NCBI GenBank assembly: GCA_012519745.1
Contig: JAAYPO010000082.1
Location: forward strand, 1-64,000
From: Clostridiaceae bacterium
Lineage (GTDB): Bacteria; Bacillota; Clostridia; Acetivibrionales; DTU013
Direction: 5' to 3'
DNA length: 64,000 bases
Both the position numbers and the translations under genes were made by a program. The notes beneath the pieces were generated by a model that saw nothing but the letters and a program-made list of their open reading frames with translations, did no database searches and was not told the origin of the DNA. Shown here piece after piece: positions 54,134 to 63,387 of the stretch (positions within the stretch are counted from its first letter, which is position 1; every line of letters begins with the position of its first letter).

Positions 54134-54404
54134 AATCAATCTTCAGTTGTTTGCTCATAAGAAGGGAGTCGGCAGTTCAAGGAACGGTCGTGACAGTGCG
54201 GCTCAGAGACTTGGTGTCAAAAGAGCTGACGGACAGTTTGTGCTGGCCGGCAATATCCTGGTCAGGCAGAGGGGAACAAAGATCCACCCCGGTGACAATG
54301 TGGGAAAAGGCAAGGATGATACCCTTTTTGCTCTGGCAGACGGCAAGGTAAGGTTCGAAAGAGTGGGCAAGGACAGAAAGCAGGTAAGTATAGTAACGAT
54401 GTAA
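54126..54404 (+). CDS. rpmA: 50S ribosomal protein L27 precursor
   Basis: Ribosomal protein of 92 residues near the peptidyl-transferase centre. The N-terminus carries the Prp motif ([11 protein letters not shown]), so the first nine residues are expected to be cut off after LFA. The body matches L27 ([39 protein letters not shown]). ATG 54126 follows GGAGGTG. A terminator follows. Confidence 0.98.
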   Translation: MIRINLQLFAHKKGVGSSRNGRDSAAQRLGVKRADGQFVLAGNILVRQRGTKIHPGDNVGKGKDDTLFALADGKVRFERVGKDRKQVSIVTM

Positions 54405-54416
54405 CAGGCAAAAAAT

Positions 54417-54447
54417 AAGTCCCGGCACATAAAAGCCGGGACTTTTT
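54417..54447 (+). terminator. Terminator after rpmA
   Basis: Perfect stem AAGTCCCGGC / GCCGGGACTT with an 8-base loop, followed by TTT. It separates the ribosomal genes from obgE. Confidence 0.85.
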
Positions 54448-54468
54448 GCATATGGAGGGAATTAGGAC

Positions 54469-55743
54469 ATGTTCATTGATCGTGCCAGTATACATATAAA
54501 AGCAGGTGACGGCGGCAACGGCATCGTTTCATTCCACAGGGAGAAATATGTGGCAGCCGGCGGACCCGACGGAGGTGACGGAGGGAAGGGCGGCGACATC
54601 ATCTTTGTGGTTGATGAAGGGCTAAGGACTCTTATCGATTTCAGATATAAAAGAAAATATGCTGCACAAAACGGTGAAAATGGCGGTGCATCCAGACGCA
54701 CCGGAAAAAGCGGCAAAGATACTGTCATCAGAGTACCCCCCGGGACCATCGTCAGAGAGGTAGGGACAGGACGTATCCTGGCCGATATGGTCGAGCATGG
54801 ACAGCAGACTGTTGTGGCAAAGGGGGGAAGGGGAGGCGCCGGCAACCAGCATTTTGCGACCTCCACAAGACAGGTCCCCAGCTTTGCAAAGCCTGGAGAT
54901 CCGGGAGAAGAATTCGATGTGGAGCTTGAGCTGAAGCTCATTGCAGACGTAGGTCTTGTGGGATTTCCCAATGCAGGAAAATCCACTATCCTTTCTGTTG
55001 TTTCGGCAGCAAGGCCTAAAATAGCCGATTACCCGTTTACAACACTGGAGCCGAATCTTGGAGTAGTCAGTATCGGTGAGGGTACCAGCTTTCTGATGGC
55101 GGATATCCCCGGATTGATTGAGGGGGCTCATGAGGGCGTCGGCCTGGGCTTTGACTTTCTCAGACATGTGGAGAGGAACAGGCTGCTGCTGCATGTGGTG
55201 GATGTGGCAGGAGTTGACGGACGCGATCCTTTGAGCGATTTTGAGCAGATAAATGAGGAGCTGAGGAAGTACAACCCAAAGCTCGCAGCCAGACCTCAGG
55301 TGGTTGCCGCCAACAAGACGGATCTGCCTCAGGGAAGGGAGAACCTTCAAGGGTTCGTAAAGGCAATCGAGGAAAAGGGCTATAAGGTATTCCCCATATC
55401 AGCGGCATCCAACAGCGGGGTCAAGGAGCTGATGCAGTATATAGCGGCCCGGTTGAAGGAGCTGCCCGAGACAATGCCTGTGTTCGACCAGGTGAAAGAG
55501 GTGGTTTACAAGGCTGAGGAAGAGGAGCCTTTCACTGTCCGCAGGGAGGGCAATGTATTCATCGTTGAGGGCAACTGGATAAAAAAGGTGGTAGGCTCCA
55601 CCAACTTCAATATTTTTGAGTCGCTCCAGTATTTCCAGCGCTCACTGAAGAACAAGGGAGTGATCGAGGCTCTCGAGAAGCTGGGGATCAATGAAGGGGA
55701 TACGGTAAAAATCTATGACATAGAGTTTGAGTATATGAGGTAA
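54469..55743 (+). CDS. obgE: GTPase Obg
   Basis: Essential GTPase of 424 residues involved in 50S ribosome assembly and stress control. Domain order is the Gly-rich Obg fold (about 1-158, with GGPDGGDGGKGGDI), then the G domain with P-loop GFPNAGKST, the switch DIPGLIEGAHEGVGLG and the NKTD motif. The OCT domain fills the last ~75 residues. A GGAGG site precedes the ATG. The yhbY gene follows at 12 bp. Confidence 0.97.
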   Translation: MFIDRASIHIKAGDGGNGIVSFHREKYVAAGGPDGGDGGKGGDIIFVVDEGLRTLIDFRYKRKYAAQNGENGGASRRTGKSGKDTVIRVPPGTIVREVGTGRILADMVEHGQQTVVAKGGRGGAGNQHFATSTRQVPSFAKPGDPGEEFDVELELKLIADVGLVGFPNAGKSTILSVVSAARPKIADYPFTTLEPNLGVVSIGEGTSFLMADIPGLIEGAHEGVGLGFDFLRHVERNRLLLHVVDVAGVDGRDPLSDFEQINEELRKYNPKLAARPQVVAANKTDLPQGRENLQGFVKAIEEKGYKVFPISAASNSGVKELMQYIAARLKELPETMPVFDQVKEVVYKAEEEEPFTVRREGNVFIVEGNWIKKVVGSTNFNIFESLQYFQRSLKNKGVIEALEKLGINEGDTVKIYDIEFEYMR

Positions 55744-55755
55744 AGGGAGATAAGT

Positions 55756-56061
55756 ATGCTGACAAGTAAGCAAAGAAGCTATTTGAGAGGCCTGGCCAAC
55801 ACGATAGAGCCAATATTCCAGATCGGGAAGGGCGGAGTAAGTGATAACCTTATAAAGCAGTTCAATGATGCACTTGAGTCACGGGAGCTGATCAAGGCTA
55901 CCGTTCTAAAAAATTCGGAAGCGGGAGCTCGTGAAATAGGCGATGAGATCGCCCAAATCGTTGGTGCAGATGTTGTACAGGTGATAGGAAACAAGTTCGT
56001 GCTCTACAGGGAGTCTGAAAAGCACAAGGAGATCACCTCTGCTTTGTCAGTGATCCGATGA
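55756..56061 (+). CDS. yhbY: YhbY family RNA-binding protein (CRM domain)
   Basis: Small protein of 101 residues with a CRM domain. It shows SKQRSYLRGLANTIEPIFQI, the GKGG loop that binds RNA, and the core DEIAQIVGADVVQVIGNKFVLYRES. The family associates with pre-50S ribosomes. It follows obgE at 12 bp, a standard arrangement. Its last 29 bp overlap the end of the convergent DUF4364 gene. Confidence 0.94.
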   Translation: MLTSKQRSYLRGLANTIEPIFQIGKGGVSDNLIKQFNDALESRELIKATVLKNSEAGAREIGDEIAQIVGADVVQVIGNKFVLYRESEKHKEITSALSVIR

Positions 56062-56611
56062 TTTCTGCATAGATCTGGGAAGAGTGTTTTTTCCAGCTTT
56101 CACATACCGACAGCGCATCTTTTTTTGTGCCTACGGCTGCCTTCAGTTCGATCAGGGTGAAGCCCCTTTCCCTCATGCTGCAGACAACCGTGTATTTATC
56201 CTCGCTCTCAGGTATATAATCGGCTGTGATAAGGGAGTCCTCCTCTATTTCCCTGCGCACTGCAGGTGTTATCTTATCCAGCCTTTTTTTTATGCCTGGT
56301 GCGATCAGGTCGATGAAATATTGCAATGTATTGCGGCCTGCTTTTGTAAGAATATAGCTTGCGGGCATCTCTCTTTTCTGATCCTCCCCAGCTGCCTTTG
56401 ATGAACCTGAAGCGGTTTTTTCCAGCTCTACCAGTCCGCCTTCGCAAAGCTCGTTAAAGCATTGCTGAAACATGAAATAGTTCATCAGGCGGGTTTCAAG
56501 AACCAGCTTTGTGATGGTGCTGTTGCTTGCGGAAATATTCAGTCTGTGCAGTATATACATGATTATCAGCTTGTTCTGGACTATTTCCTTGTTGCTTCCG
56601 AGTGGATTCAT
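56033..56611 (-). CDS. DUF4364 family protein
   Basis: Cytoplasmic protein of 192 residues. An N-terminal winged-helix-like part (about 1-90, with NKLIIMYILHRL and ITKLVLETRLMNYFMFQQC) precedes a C-terminal alpha/beta part (RGFTLIELKAAVGTKKDAL). The family is confined largely to Clostridia and is probably DNA-binding, but the target is unknown. ATG 56611 follows AAGGAGG; the track start at 56635 lies upstream of that site. It converges on and overlaps yhbY. Confidence 0.85.
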   Translation of the reverse strand: MNPLGSNKEIVQNKLIIMYILHRLNISASNSTITKLVLETRLMNYFMFQQCFNELCEGGLVELEKTASGSSKAAGEDQKREMPASYILTKAGRNTLQYFIDLIAPGIKKRLDKITPAVRREIEEDSLITADYIPESEDKYTVVCSMRERGFTLIELKAAVGTKKDALSVCESWKKHSSQIYAEIIGSLTKQR

Positions 56612-56838
56612 CTGTACCTCCTTGACCCATTGCACATGATATCCTGATACAGGGACATACGCATTGATTATAGCATATTAAGCCCATATGTACTATTCAT
56701 TATTTCCGACATGCACACCCGGACCTCATAGCAGACAATATATTTTTGATACAATAAATGGTATTTAAACCTATGGTTAAATCAATCCGGCTGTGGTATT
56801 ATTATTTTAAGGACAATTTTCACAAAGGAGAAGACAGG

Positions 56839-57558
56839 ATGCAGAAGTACCATGAGCTTATGCATTTGCTTACAGAACTCGGCGCGTCATTTACGGGATA
56901 TTCAGATGTGAGCGGAAAAACAGCTGATGGCTTCATGAATCTGCATTATGCAGTGACTATCGGTATGCGTTTGTCTGACGCAACAATAGATGAAATAACA
57001 GACAAGCCCACCTTCACATATTTTCATCACTATAGGACAGTGAATGCAGCCCTTGACCAGATAGCGCTAAGAGGTGCAATGTTCATCCAGCAGTGTGGAT
57101 ACGACGCAGTTGCTGTACCGGCGTCTCAGACAGTCAATGATGCAAGTGGTCCGTATATGGGTATATTTCCACACAAAACGGCAGCTGTCATGGCCGGATT
57201 GGGCAGTATAGGAAGAAACGGTCTTTTTCTTCACAAGGAGTTCGGTCCCAGGGTAAGGCTGGCAACTATTTTGACAAATATGGAAGCAGGAGAACAGTAT
57301 ATTTGCTTCCCGGACAGAGAGGAAGCTGATGGACAGTCCCCATGCGTTGGATGTGATCTATGTGTCAAGGCATGTCCGGCCATGGCTCTGACGGGCAGGG
57401 ACTGGCATTATGGAATGGCCAGGGAGGAGATCGTTGATGCTAAAGCATGCAGTGACTATATGAACAGTAAATTCAAGCATATCGGACGGGGTTCTGTCTG
57501 CGGCATTTGCATCAAGGTATGCCCGGCGAGGATAAGGCATAATATATTGAACAGATAA
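56839..57558 (+). CDS. QueG-like double 4Fe-4S cluster protein
   Basis: Protein of 239 residues related to the iron-sulfur part of epoxyqueuosine reductase. The first ~180 residues include GLGSIGRNGLFLHKEFGPRV, typical of the QueG/reductive dehalogenase group. Two cluster motifs follow (CVGCDLCVKACPAMAL and CGICIKVCPAR). QueG itself is longer and has a C-terminal helical repeat that is missing here, so the tRNA reaction is doubtful. ATG 56839 follows AAAGGAG, and the track adds 27 unsupported residues. No queuosine genes are nearby. Confidence 0.8.
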   Translation: MQKYHELMHLLTELGASFTGYSDVSGKTADGFMNLHYAVTIGMRLSDATIDEITDKPTFTYFHHYRTVNAALDQIALRGAMFIQQCGYDAVAVPASQTVNDASGPYMGIFPHKTAAVMAGLGSIGRNGLFLHKEFGPRVRLATILTNMEAGEQYICFPDREEADGQSPCVGCDLCVKACPAMALTGRDWHYGMAREEIVDAKACSDYMNSKFKHIGRGSVCGICIKVCPARIRHNILNR

Positions 57559-57596
57559 ATCATACGATTTGCAGACAAGCATAGGGGGGATGTACG

Positions 57597-58877
57597 ATGG
57601 TTAAAAAAGAAATTATTGCTCTGTTGCTGGCCGGAGGGCAGGGAAGCAGACTTGGGATCCTGACCAAAAAGGCAGCAAAACCGGCGGTGTTGTTCGGCGG
57701 CAAATACAGGATCATCGATTTCTCACTGAGTAATTGTATCAATTCGGGAATAGACACAGTAGGTGTCCTGACTCAGTATCAGCCGCTCAAACTGAACAAT
57801 CATATCGGCATAGGAAAGCCTTGGGACATGGACAGGATGAACGGGGGTGTCACGATACTATCGCCCTATATGAAGGAGAGCAGCGGAGAATGGTACAAAG
57901 GAACTGCCAATGCCATCAGCCAGAACATTGATTTTGTGGATAAAACAGCGCCAAAATACGTCATTATACTGTCCGGTGACCACATATACAAAATGGACTA
58001 TTCGGAGATGCTCAAATTTCATATCAAGAATAATGCAGAGGCTACGATATCAGTAATAGATGTACCCTATGAGGAGGCGTCCAGGTACGGCATAATGAGC
58101 TGTGATGAGAAAGGCCGCATATATCAATTTGAAGAAAAGCCCCAACATCCTAAGAGTACGCTGGCATCTATGGGAGTCTACATATTTACCTGGGAAGTGC
58201 TCAGAGAATATCTGGTGCGTGATGAGCAGAGGGAGGATTCAGACCATGATTTCGGCAAGGATATCATACCTGCCATGCTTTCTGAGGAGAGAAGACTCTA
58301 CGCGTACAAGTTTTCAGGCTATTGGAAGGACGTGGGTACGATACAGGCCTTCTGGGAGTCGAATATGGATTTGGTAAAAAGGGTACCTGAATTCAATCTG
58401 TATGATCCCGAATGGAAGATATATACCCTCAACCCTGTCAAGCCGCCCCATTATGTTGCCCCATCCGGCAGCATAAAAACTTCGGTGATAGCAGAAGGCT
58501 GTATGGTCTATGGTACTGTGAGGAACTCTGTGCTTTTCCCCGGTGTCATAGTGGAGAGGGACACTTTGATAGAGAACTCCATCGTTATGTCCAACACACA
58601 TATCGGAGAGGGATGTGTGCTTGATCATTGCATAATTGGAGAGAGTGCGACTGTCGGAGCCAGAGCCTCGATAGGAAAGGGTGAAGAGGTACCCAATGCG
58701 GATAGACCCAGTATCTACAACTCAGGTATCACTGTCGTGGGAGAACGTGCCGAAATACCCGAGGGCACTGTGATAGGGAAAAACGTGATGATCGATATGT
58801 ATGCCCAGCAGGAGGATTTCTGCTGCAGCACAGTGGCTTCAGGTTCCAGTATATATAAGGGTGGTGTGTGTGAATGA
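57597..58877 (+). CDS. glgC: Glucose-1-phosphate adenylyltransferase
   Basis: Cytoplasmic enzyme of 426 residues making ADP-glucose for glycogen. The nucleotidyltransferase N-terminus is [20 protein letters not shown]. The catalytic and substrate sites include [10 protein letters not shown] and [10 protein letters not shown], and the C-terminal part is a left-handed beta helix of hexapeptide repeats ([20 protein letters not shown]). It overlaps glgD by 4 bp (ATGA). Confidence 0.96.
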   Translation: MVKKEIIALLLAGGQGSRLGILTKKAAKPAVLFGGKYRIIDFSLSNCINSGIDTVGVLTQYQPLKLNNHIGIGKPWDMDRMNGGVTILSPYMKESSGEWYKGTANAISQNIDFVDKTAPKYVIILSGDHIYKMDYSEMLKFHIKNNAEATISVIDVPYEEASRYGIMSCDEKGRIYQFEEKPQHPKSTLASMGVYIFTWEVLREYLVRDEQREDSDHDFGKDIIPAMLSEERRLYAYKFSGYWKDVGTIQAFWESNMDLVKRVPEFNLYDPEWKIYTLNPVKPPHYVAPSGSIKTSVIAEGCMVYGTVRNSVLFPGVIVERDTLIENSIVMSNTHIGEGCVLDHCIIGESATVGARASIGKGEEVPNADRPSIYNSGITVVGERAEIPEGTVIGKNVMIDMYAQQEDFCCSTVASGSSIYKGGVCE

Positions 58878-59995
58878 CAAATACAATGGGATTGATACTT
58901 TCTGGCTGGAGAAAGCCTGAGCTTAAGGATCTTTCATACATCAGGTCCGTATCTGCCATTCCTTTCGGAGGAAAATACAGAGCCATCGATTTTATATTGT
59001 CAAATATGGTCAATTCCGGCATCAAGAATGTTGGTGTACTGACTCAGTACAGCTTCAGATCGCTGATGGACCATCTTGGAGCCGGGAAGGAATGGGACCT
59101 TGACAGAAGATACGACGGCCTGTTCATATTCCCCCCTTCGCTTTCCGACGATGAGAGCGGCTGGTACAAAGGAAGCGCCGATGCAATGTATCACAACCTT
59201 TCCTTCCTGAAGCGAAGCAATGAGGACTATGTGGTTATTTCCCAGGGAAACAGCATTTTCAAGATGCAGCTGGATGAGATGCTTGAGTACCATTTGGAAT
59301 CCAATGCCGATATAACCCTTGCATACAGAAAAATGTACGACTACAGCCGTGAAGACCTTTCCAGGCTCGGGATAATAAAGCTCAATGAGAACAACAGGGT
59401 GACGGATCTTCAGGAAAAACCGCTCAATCCCCAGTCTGATCTGGCATCTATAGGTCTCTATATGATCAGGAGGACATTGCTCATCTCTCTGCTGGAGGAA
59501 TGTATTGCACATGGAGATTATGACTTCGTAAAGGATATAATGATAAAGAAGCTCGACAAGCTGGTCATCAATGGCTATGAGTTCAAGGGCTACTGGCGCA
59601 ACATCAGCTCTGTCCGCAACTATTACAGATGCTCCATGGATATGCTCAATCCCGCTGTGCGGGAAGAGCTCTTTATTTCAAACGGAAAGGTGTACACCAA
59701 GGTAAAGGATGAAGCTCCGGCCAAGTACAATGAGGAGGCGGAGGTCAGAAATTCCATCGTAGCCGACGGATGTTTTATCGAAGGTGTCGTGGAGGACAGC
59801 GTGCTGTTCAGGGGCGTTACTGTCGCAAAAGGTGCGGTAGTGAGAAACAGTATTGTTATGCAGGCTGCGGTGATCGAGGAGAATGCATCGATAAATTACG
59901 CGATACTGGACAAGAACGTTGTGCTTACAAAAGGAAAGTACCTGAAGGGAGAATATGATTACCCCGTAGTAGTCAGCAAAAACTCGGTGGTCTGA
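58874..59995 (+). CDS. glgD: GlgD, regulatory-type subunit of ADP-glucose pyrophosphorylase
   Basis: Protein of 373 residues, paralogous to GlgC. The N-terminal nucleotide loop is replaced ([17 protein letters not shown] in place of GGQGSRL), so it is probably non-catalytic. It keeps [20 protein letters not shown] and the hexapeptide-repeat C-terminus. In Firmicutes GlgC and GlgD form a heterotetramer whose activity exceeds that of GlgC alone. The 4-bp overlap with glgC supports equal expression. No other glycogen gene is in the window. Confidence 0.94.
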   Translation: MTNTMGLILSGWRKPELKDLSYIRSVSAIPFGGKYRAIDFILSNMVNSGIKNVGVLTQYSFRSLMDHLGAGKEWDLDRRYDGLFIFPPSLSDDESGWYKGSADAMYHNLSFLKRSNEDYVVISQGNSIFKMQLDEMLEYHLESNADITLAYRKMYDYSREDLSRLGIIKLNENNRVTDLQEKPLNPQSDLASIGLYMIRRTLLISLLEECIAHGDYDFVKDIMIKKLDKLVINGYEFKGYWRNISSVRNYYRCSMDMLNPAVREELFISNGKVYTKVKDEAPAKYNEEAEVRNSIVADGCFIEGVVEDSVLFRGVTVAKGAVVRNSIVMQAAVIEENASINYAILDKNVVLTKGKYLKGEYDYPVVVSKNSVV

Positions 59996-60125
59996 GAGGT
60001 GCTGAATACTGCGGCAGAGCAGTGACAATGATATGAACGCAATAAGGTGCCGAATATAGCAAAGCGACAAATGGGCCCTCAAAATCGAAAGGACAAGATC
60101 ATTCTTGCATAAGGTTAATTGATAG

Positions 60126-61013
60126 ATGTCTAAAAAAATAAAAGCGGATCTGCTGCTGCTGATAATTACGGTTATCTGGGGAGCATCTTTTCCGATAATG
60201 AAGATCGTGCTGGCATATATTCCGGCATATGCTTACCTCACACTCAGGTTTCTGCTGGCGGCTGTGGTGTTGGCTTTGATATACCCAACGTCATTGAAAA
60301 AAATTAATAGAAAAACCTTGTTCCGTGGGTGCATACTTGGGCTGTTCATGTTTGGAGGAATGGCATTTCAGGTCGTCGGCCTGTATACCACATCCGCCTC
60401 CAACTCAGGATTCATCACCGGTCTTAATGTGGTGATGGTGCCTGTGATTTCTGCCGTGCTGCTGAAAAAGAGGCCGGACAGAGCATCTGTCATTGGTGTC
60501 TCAGTTGCATTTGCAGGTCTCTTTTTTCTCTCAGGAGGACTGAAGTTCGACTTTAATATCGGCGATTTTCTGACGTTTCTCTGCGCTATTTGCTGGGCAT
60601 TCCAGATAATCTTCATAGATAGATTCACCGAGACCGAGGATGCTTCACTGCTGGCGATCCTTCAACTGGCCTTTACCGGAATTGCCAGTGCAGGCATGTG
60701 GATCGGGGCAGATATGGGCAAGCCAATGGTCATTAACGGTACTGTGATCCTGATACTGCTTTTTACAGGCATCCTTGGCTCAGCACTCGCCTTTGGCGGA
60801 CAAACTATCGCCCAAAAGTATACTACTCCGACTCACACTTCATTGATATTTACCGCGGAGCCTGTTTTTGCCGCATTATTTGCCATGGTAATTCCAAACG
60901 CTGACGGACTGACCGAGATCCCGTCTATCACAAAAGCTGTCGGCTGCCTCATGATCCTTGCCGGCATGCTCGTCTCTGAGCTCAGGCTAGGGCATAGGAA
61001 GCTCAAGACCTGA
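60126..61013 (+). CDS. EamA/DMT family transporter
   Basis: Membrane protein of 295 residues with ten predicted helices in two EamA repeats. The start is LLLIITVIWGASFPIMKIVL, and the second repeat includes FTGILGSALAFGGQTIAQKY and HTSLIFTAEPVFAALFAM. These are usually exporters of amino acids or metabolites, and the substrate is unknown. It is the last gene before the AT-rich cassette-like region. Confidence 0.9.
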   Translation: MSKKIKADLLLLIITVIWGASFPIMKIVLAYIPAYAYLTLRFLLAAVVLALIYPTSLKKINRKTLFRGCILGLFMFGGMAFQVVGLYTTSASNSGFITGLNVVMVPVISAVLLKKRPDRASVIGVSVAFAGLFFLSGGLKFDFNIGDFLTFLCAICWAFQIIFIDRFTETEDASLLAILQLAFTGIASAGMWIGADMGKPMVINGTVILILLFTGILGSALAFGGQTIAQKYTTPTHTSLIFTAEPVFAALFAMVIPNADGLTEIPSITKAVGCLMILAGMLVSELRLGHRKLKT

Positions 61014-61048
61014 AATCACAATACTTGTATATCCATAACTTATAATTA

Positions 61049-61076
61049 TTGTATACAATGTAAAGTATGGTACAAT
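61049..61076 (+). promoter_or_regulatory. Promoter, copy 1 of a repeated sequence
   Basis: TTGTAT (61049-61054) and TACAAT (61071-61076) with a 16-bp spacer. The stretch ATGTAAAGTATGGTAcAATA and the following TGTACA recur at 62116-62150. The small ORF at 61077 would be almost leaderless. Confidence 0.5.
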
Positions 61077-61298
61077 ATGTACATGATCATGAATTTAAAA
61101 GGTAAATTTACGGTGCAAAAAATGAATGACAATAATAAAAGTGAACTAATTTTAAGCATCGATAAGCTAATTACGACTCATAAGCTGAAAGACAACCTTT
61201 ACAGAGTCTTTAAAGAAAACAATGTAAATTTATTAACTGCATCAGATGCCCATAGACTTGAAGATGTTGGAAGATATTTAGCAAGGTTAAAAGTTTGA
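61077..61298 (+). pseudogene. Remnant of a PHP-domain (histidinol phosphatase-like) protein
   Basis: ORF of 73 residues. The C-terminal half (LLTASDAHRLEDVGRYLARL) matches the last metal motif (SDAH) and end of PHP-type phosphoesterases such as HisK. The rest of such a protein, over 200 residues, is absent. The first ~15 residues are read from repeat-like sequence. A short independent protein cannot be ruled out. Confidence 0.5.
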
Positions 61299-61320
61299 GG
61301 GCGCTGCATACAGTGCAGGG

Positions 61321-61400
61321 CGTTATATGAAATTTTGCTCGTCAGACGTCGCCCAGGCTCCAGTTGTCGGGCGAAATTAACACTCTGTGATTATGGTTAA
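61321..61400. repeat. ~80-bp hairpin repeat, copy A
   Basis: Begins CGTTATATGAAATTTTGC and contains GTCGCCCAGGCTCCAG, then TTGTCGGGCGA, which fold back on each other (TCGCCC / GGGCGA). It aligns along its length with copy B at 63388. It lies between the PHP remnant and ridA. A separate 18-bp direct repeat (ATGATAGTATAAATTAGA, 61406-61441) follows it. Confidence 0.65.
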
Positions 61401-61454
61401 ATGAAATGATAGTATAAATTAGAATGATAGTATAAATTAGATGGAGGAAAAAGA

Positions 61455-61820
61455 ATGGGTGAGATTATTCGGCGTGACGTTAACAATGAGTGGGCACATT
61501 CTGGCATTGTTGAGGCTGGAGACTTTGTATTTGTAAGTTACTGTGTCGGGAATATCGGTCAGAGTATCGAAAACCAGATCAATGGAGCATTTGACCATCT
61601 AGAGAGTCGGCTGAAGTCTATCGGTTTACCTCTTGATTCGGTAGTAAAGATGGACTGTATGTTCCGAGATGTCTGGAATATACCCGTTATGGAAAAAGTC
61701 ATTAAGGAGAGGTTTAAAGGCAAGTATCCGGCTCGAAAAACGATACAGACGGAGTTTGCGCACACTGGTGGAGAAAACGGACTGTTATTCCAACTTGATG
61801 CAATAGCGTATAAAGGCTAG
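61455..61820 (+). CDS. RidA (YjgF/UK114) family protein
   Basis: Cytoplasmic protein of 121 residues, the usual RidA size. RidA proteins hydrolyse reactive enamine and imine intermediates of amino acid metabolism. Matching parts are SGIVEAGDFVFVSYCVGNI, then INGAFDHLESRLKSIGLPLD, VVKMDCMFRDV and FKGKYPARKTIQTEF. The Arg used for catalysis in RidA (in a YPARxxxxV segment) is present. A GGAGG site precedes the ATG. It sits alone between the hairpin repeat and the broken integrase. Confidence 0.88.
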   Translation: MGEIIRRDVNNEWAHSGIVEAGDFVFVSYCVGNIGQSIENQINGAFDHLESRLKSIGLPLDSVVKMDCMFRDVWNIPVMEKVIKERFKGKYPARKTIQTEFAHTGGENGLLFQLDAIAYKG

Positions 61821-61906
61821 ATGCAAGTGTGAGTGAGATGCTTAGGAAAAAGGAAATCCGGCCTTGACTACGGTCGTGCGGCTGAGGAACAGTCGACACT
61901 TCACAT

Positions 61907-61958
61907 AACAAAGCAGTCAGCACAAAAGTGCACAAGGTCTGAGTCCTAGAGCTTTGTT
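61907..61958. repeat. Inverted repeat, weakly attC-like
   Basis: AACAAAGC (61907-61914) pairs with GCTTTGTT (61951-61958), with inner pairings TCAG/CTGA and GCAC/GTGC. The outer AAC...GTT order is that of integron attC sites, but the flanking core does not match the consensus. Nothing else is recognised in 61821-62115. Confidence 0.35.
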
Positions 61959-62115
61959 CAGAACCAGAATTACAGCCTGATACTGCTGTTGTTGTACAGA
62001 AAAAAAGAAAACAGATGTAAAAGGGCCGCCGTTCGTGGCACGGGTTCCAAACCAGGTGTGGATCCTTGGCATTTCCAGCAATGGTAAGGCTTGTATACCA
62101 ATATATAGTTATTTA

Positions 62116-62143
62116 TTGCGTTTGATGTAAAGTATGGTATAAT
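62116..62143 (+). promoter_or_regulatory. Promoter, copy 2 of a repeated sequence
   Basis: TTGCGT (62116-62121) and TATAAT (62138-62143) with a 16-bp spacer. The sequence ATGTAAAGTATGGTATAATA and the following TGTACA match copy 1 at 61049. It precedes the integrase remnant by 36 bp. Confidence 0.55.
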
Positions 62144-62178
62144 ATGTACACATGTATTAACAAGAAATGAAGGTTTTC

Positions 62179-63261
62179 ATGATAGAGATACGAAGAAAGC
62201 CGCCCAATGATTTGACATTAAGTTTCGAGTATAAATTATTAATAAAGTCAAAACCATAAGTGGCAGGGAGTGGGACGCAAAAAACAAGTATTGGATCGTG
62301 CCCAATAACTCAAAAACTTTGAGCCGTATAAATGCGCTGTTTGACAGGGCGATTCTAATTGATAACACAGGGCTTGCACTTTTTAGTGAGCAGGCTGGTA
62401 AACTAAAGCCCTGGGAACAACAGACATTGGATAAGTTAAGAGATGCATTGAGGTTAAAGGGTTACAGTTCTAAAACGATTAAGGCATATATCGGGCATAT
62501 AAGGAGATTTATCAGCTTCAATGAAAGTAACCCTCCGGAATTGACCAAAGCCGATATCGATAATTATCTGCTGTATTTGTTGGATGATCATAACTGTTCT
62601 CATTCGTATACCAACCAGGCTATTAGTGCTGTTAAGTTTCTGTATAGTGAAGTATATGATAATAATGAAGTATGTTTTGACATATCAAGGCCCCAAAAGG
62701 AGAAAAGGCTGCCAGAAATCTTAAATAAAGATGAAGTGGTCAAGCTATTGGAGGCGGTATCAAATATTAAGCATAAAGCTATAATGTGCCTGATTTATTC
62801 ATCAGGTCTCAGAGTAGGTGAGGCAGTAAGATTGAAGGTAACCGATATTGACAGCAGAAGGATGCTTGTTCATATAGTTCAGGGCAAAGGTAAAAAGGAT
62901 AGGTATACGATTCTGTCTGAGACCGCAGACCGCATTGAAAATACTAAGAGAGTATGCTAAAGAATATAAGCCGGATTACTGGATTTTTGCGGGACAGTCT
63001 GCAAACAAGCACCTAACTGAGAGGACTGTTCAAAAGGTGTTCGATACTGCAAGGCGAAATGCAGGAATAATGAAGGATGTATCTGTGCATAGTCTAAGAC
63101 ATTCATTCGCTACTCACTTACTGGAAAGCGGTGTGGATCTGAGATATATCCAAGAACTACTCGGACATGAAAGCAGTAAAACTACTGAGATATACACGCG
63201 TGTGACAGAAAAAAGCATAAGCAAAATCGTGAGCCCACTCGATTCGATTATGATGAAATAA
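62179..63261 (+). pseudogene. Xer-like tyrosine recombinase, broken by two frameshifts
   Basis: Three pieces in different frames line up as one ~360-residue integrase. Piece 1 is ATG 62179 to 62259 (MIEIRRKPPNDLTLSF...). Piece 2 is open from 62235 (KVKTISGREWDAKNKYWIVP...) through the SAM-like N-terminal core-binding domain and the first half of the catalytic domain, stopping at 62960. Piece 3 (62935-63261) holds the rest. The catalytic residues are present: Arg in SSGLRVGEA, Lys in GKGKKDRY, HxxR in [12 protein letters not shown], His in LLGHESS and the Tyr in TTEIYTRV. Breaks lie near 62240 and 62937. It lacks the extra insert of IntI integron integrases. Sequencing error at two sites is possible but less likely. 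Confidence 0.75.
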
Positions 63262-63387
63262 AAACATGGTAGTTGAGAATATAATAACTTTTAAACTGCA
63301 GACACACATAGTAAGCATTCACGAAATACTTCGCAGATAATATCATAGTATGAGGCATTCACGAACCTTTTTGTTCGTTAACGGTAT

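Noticed and set aside
62230-62960. Programmed frameshifting in the integrase
   Set aside because: Neither break lies on a clear slippery heptamer with a downstream structure, and two such events in one gene are unlikely.
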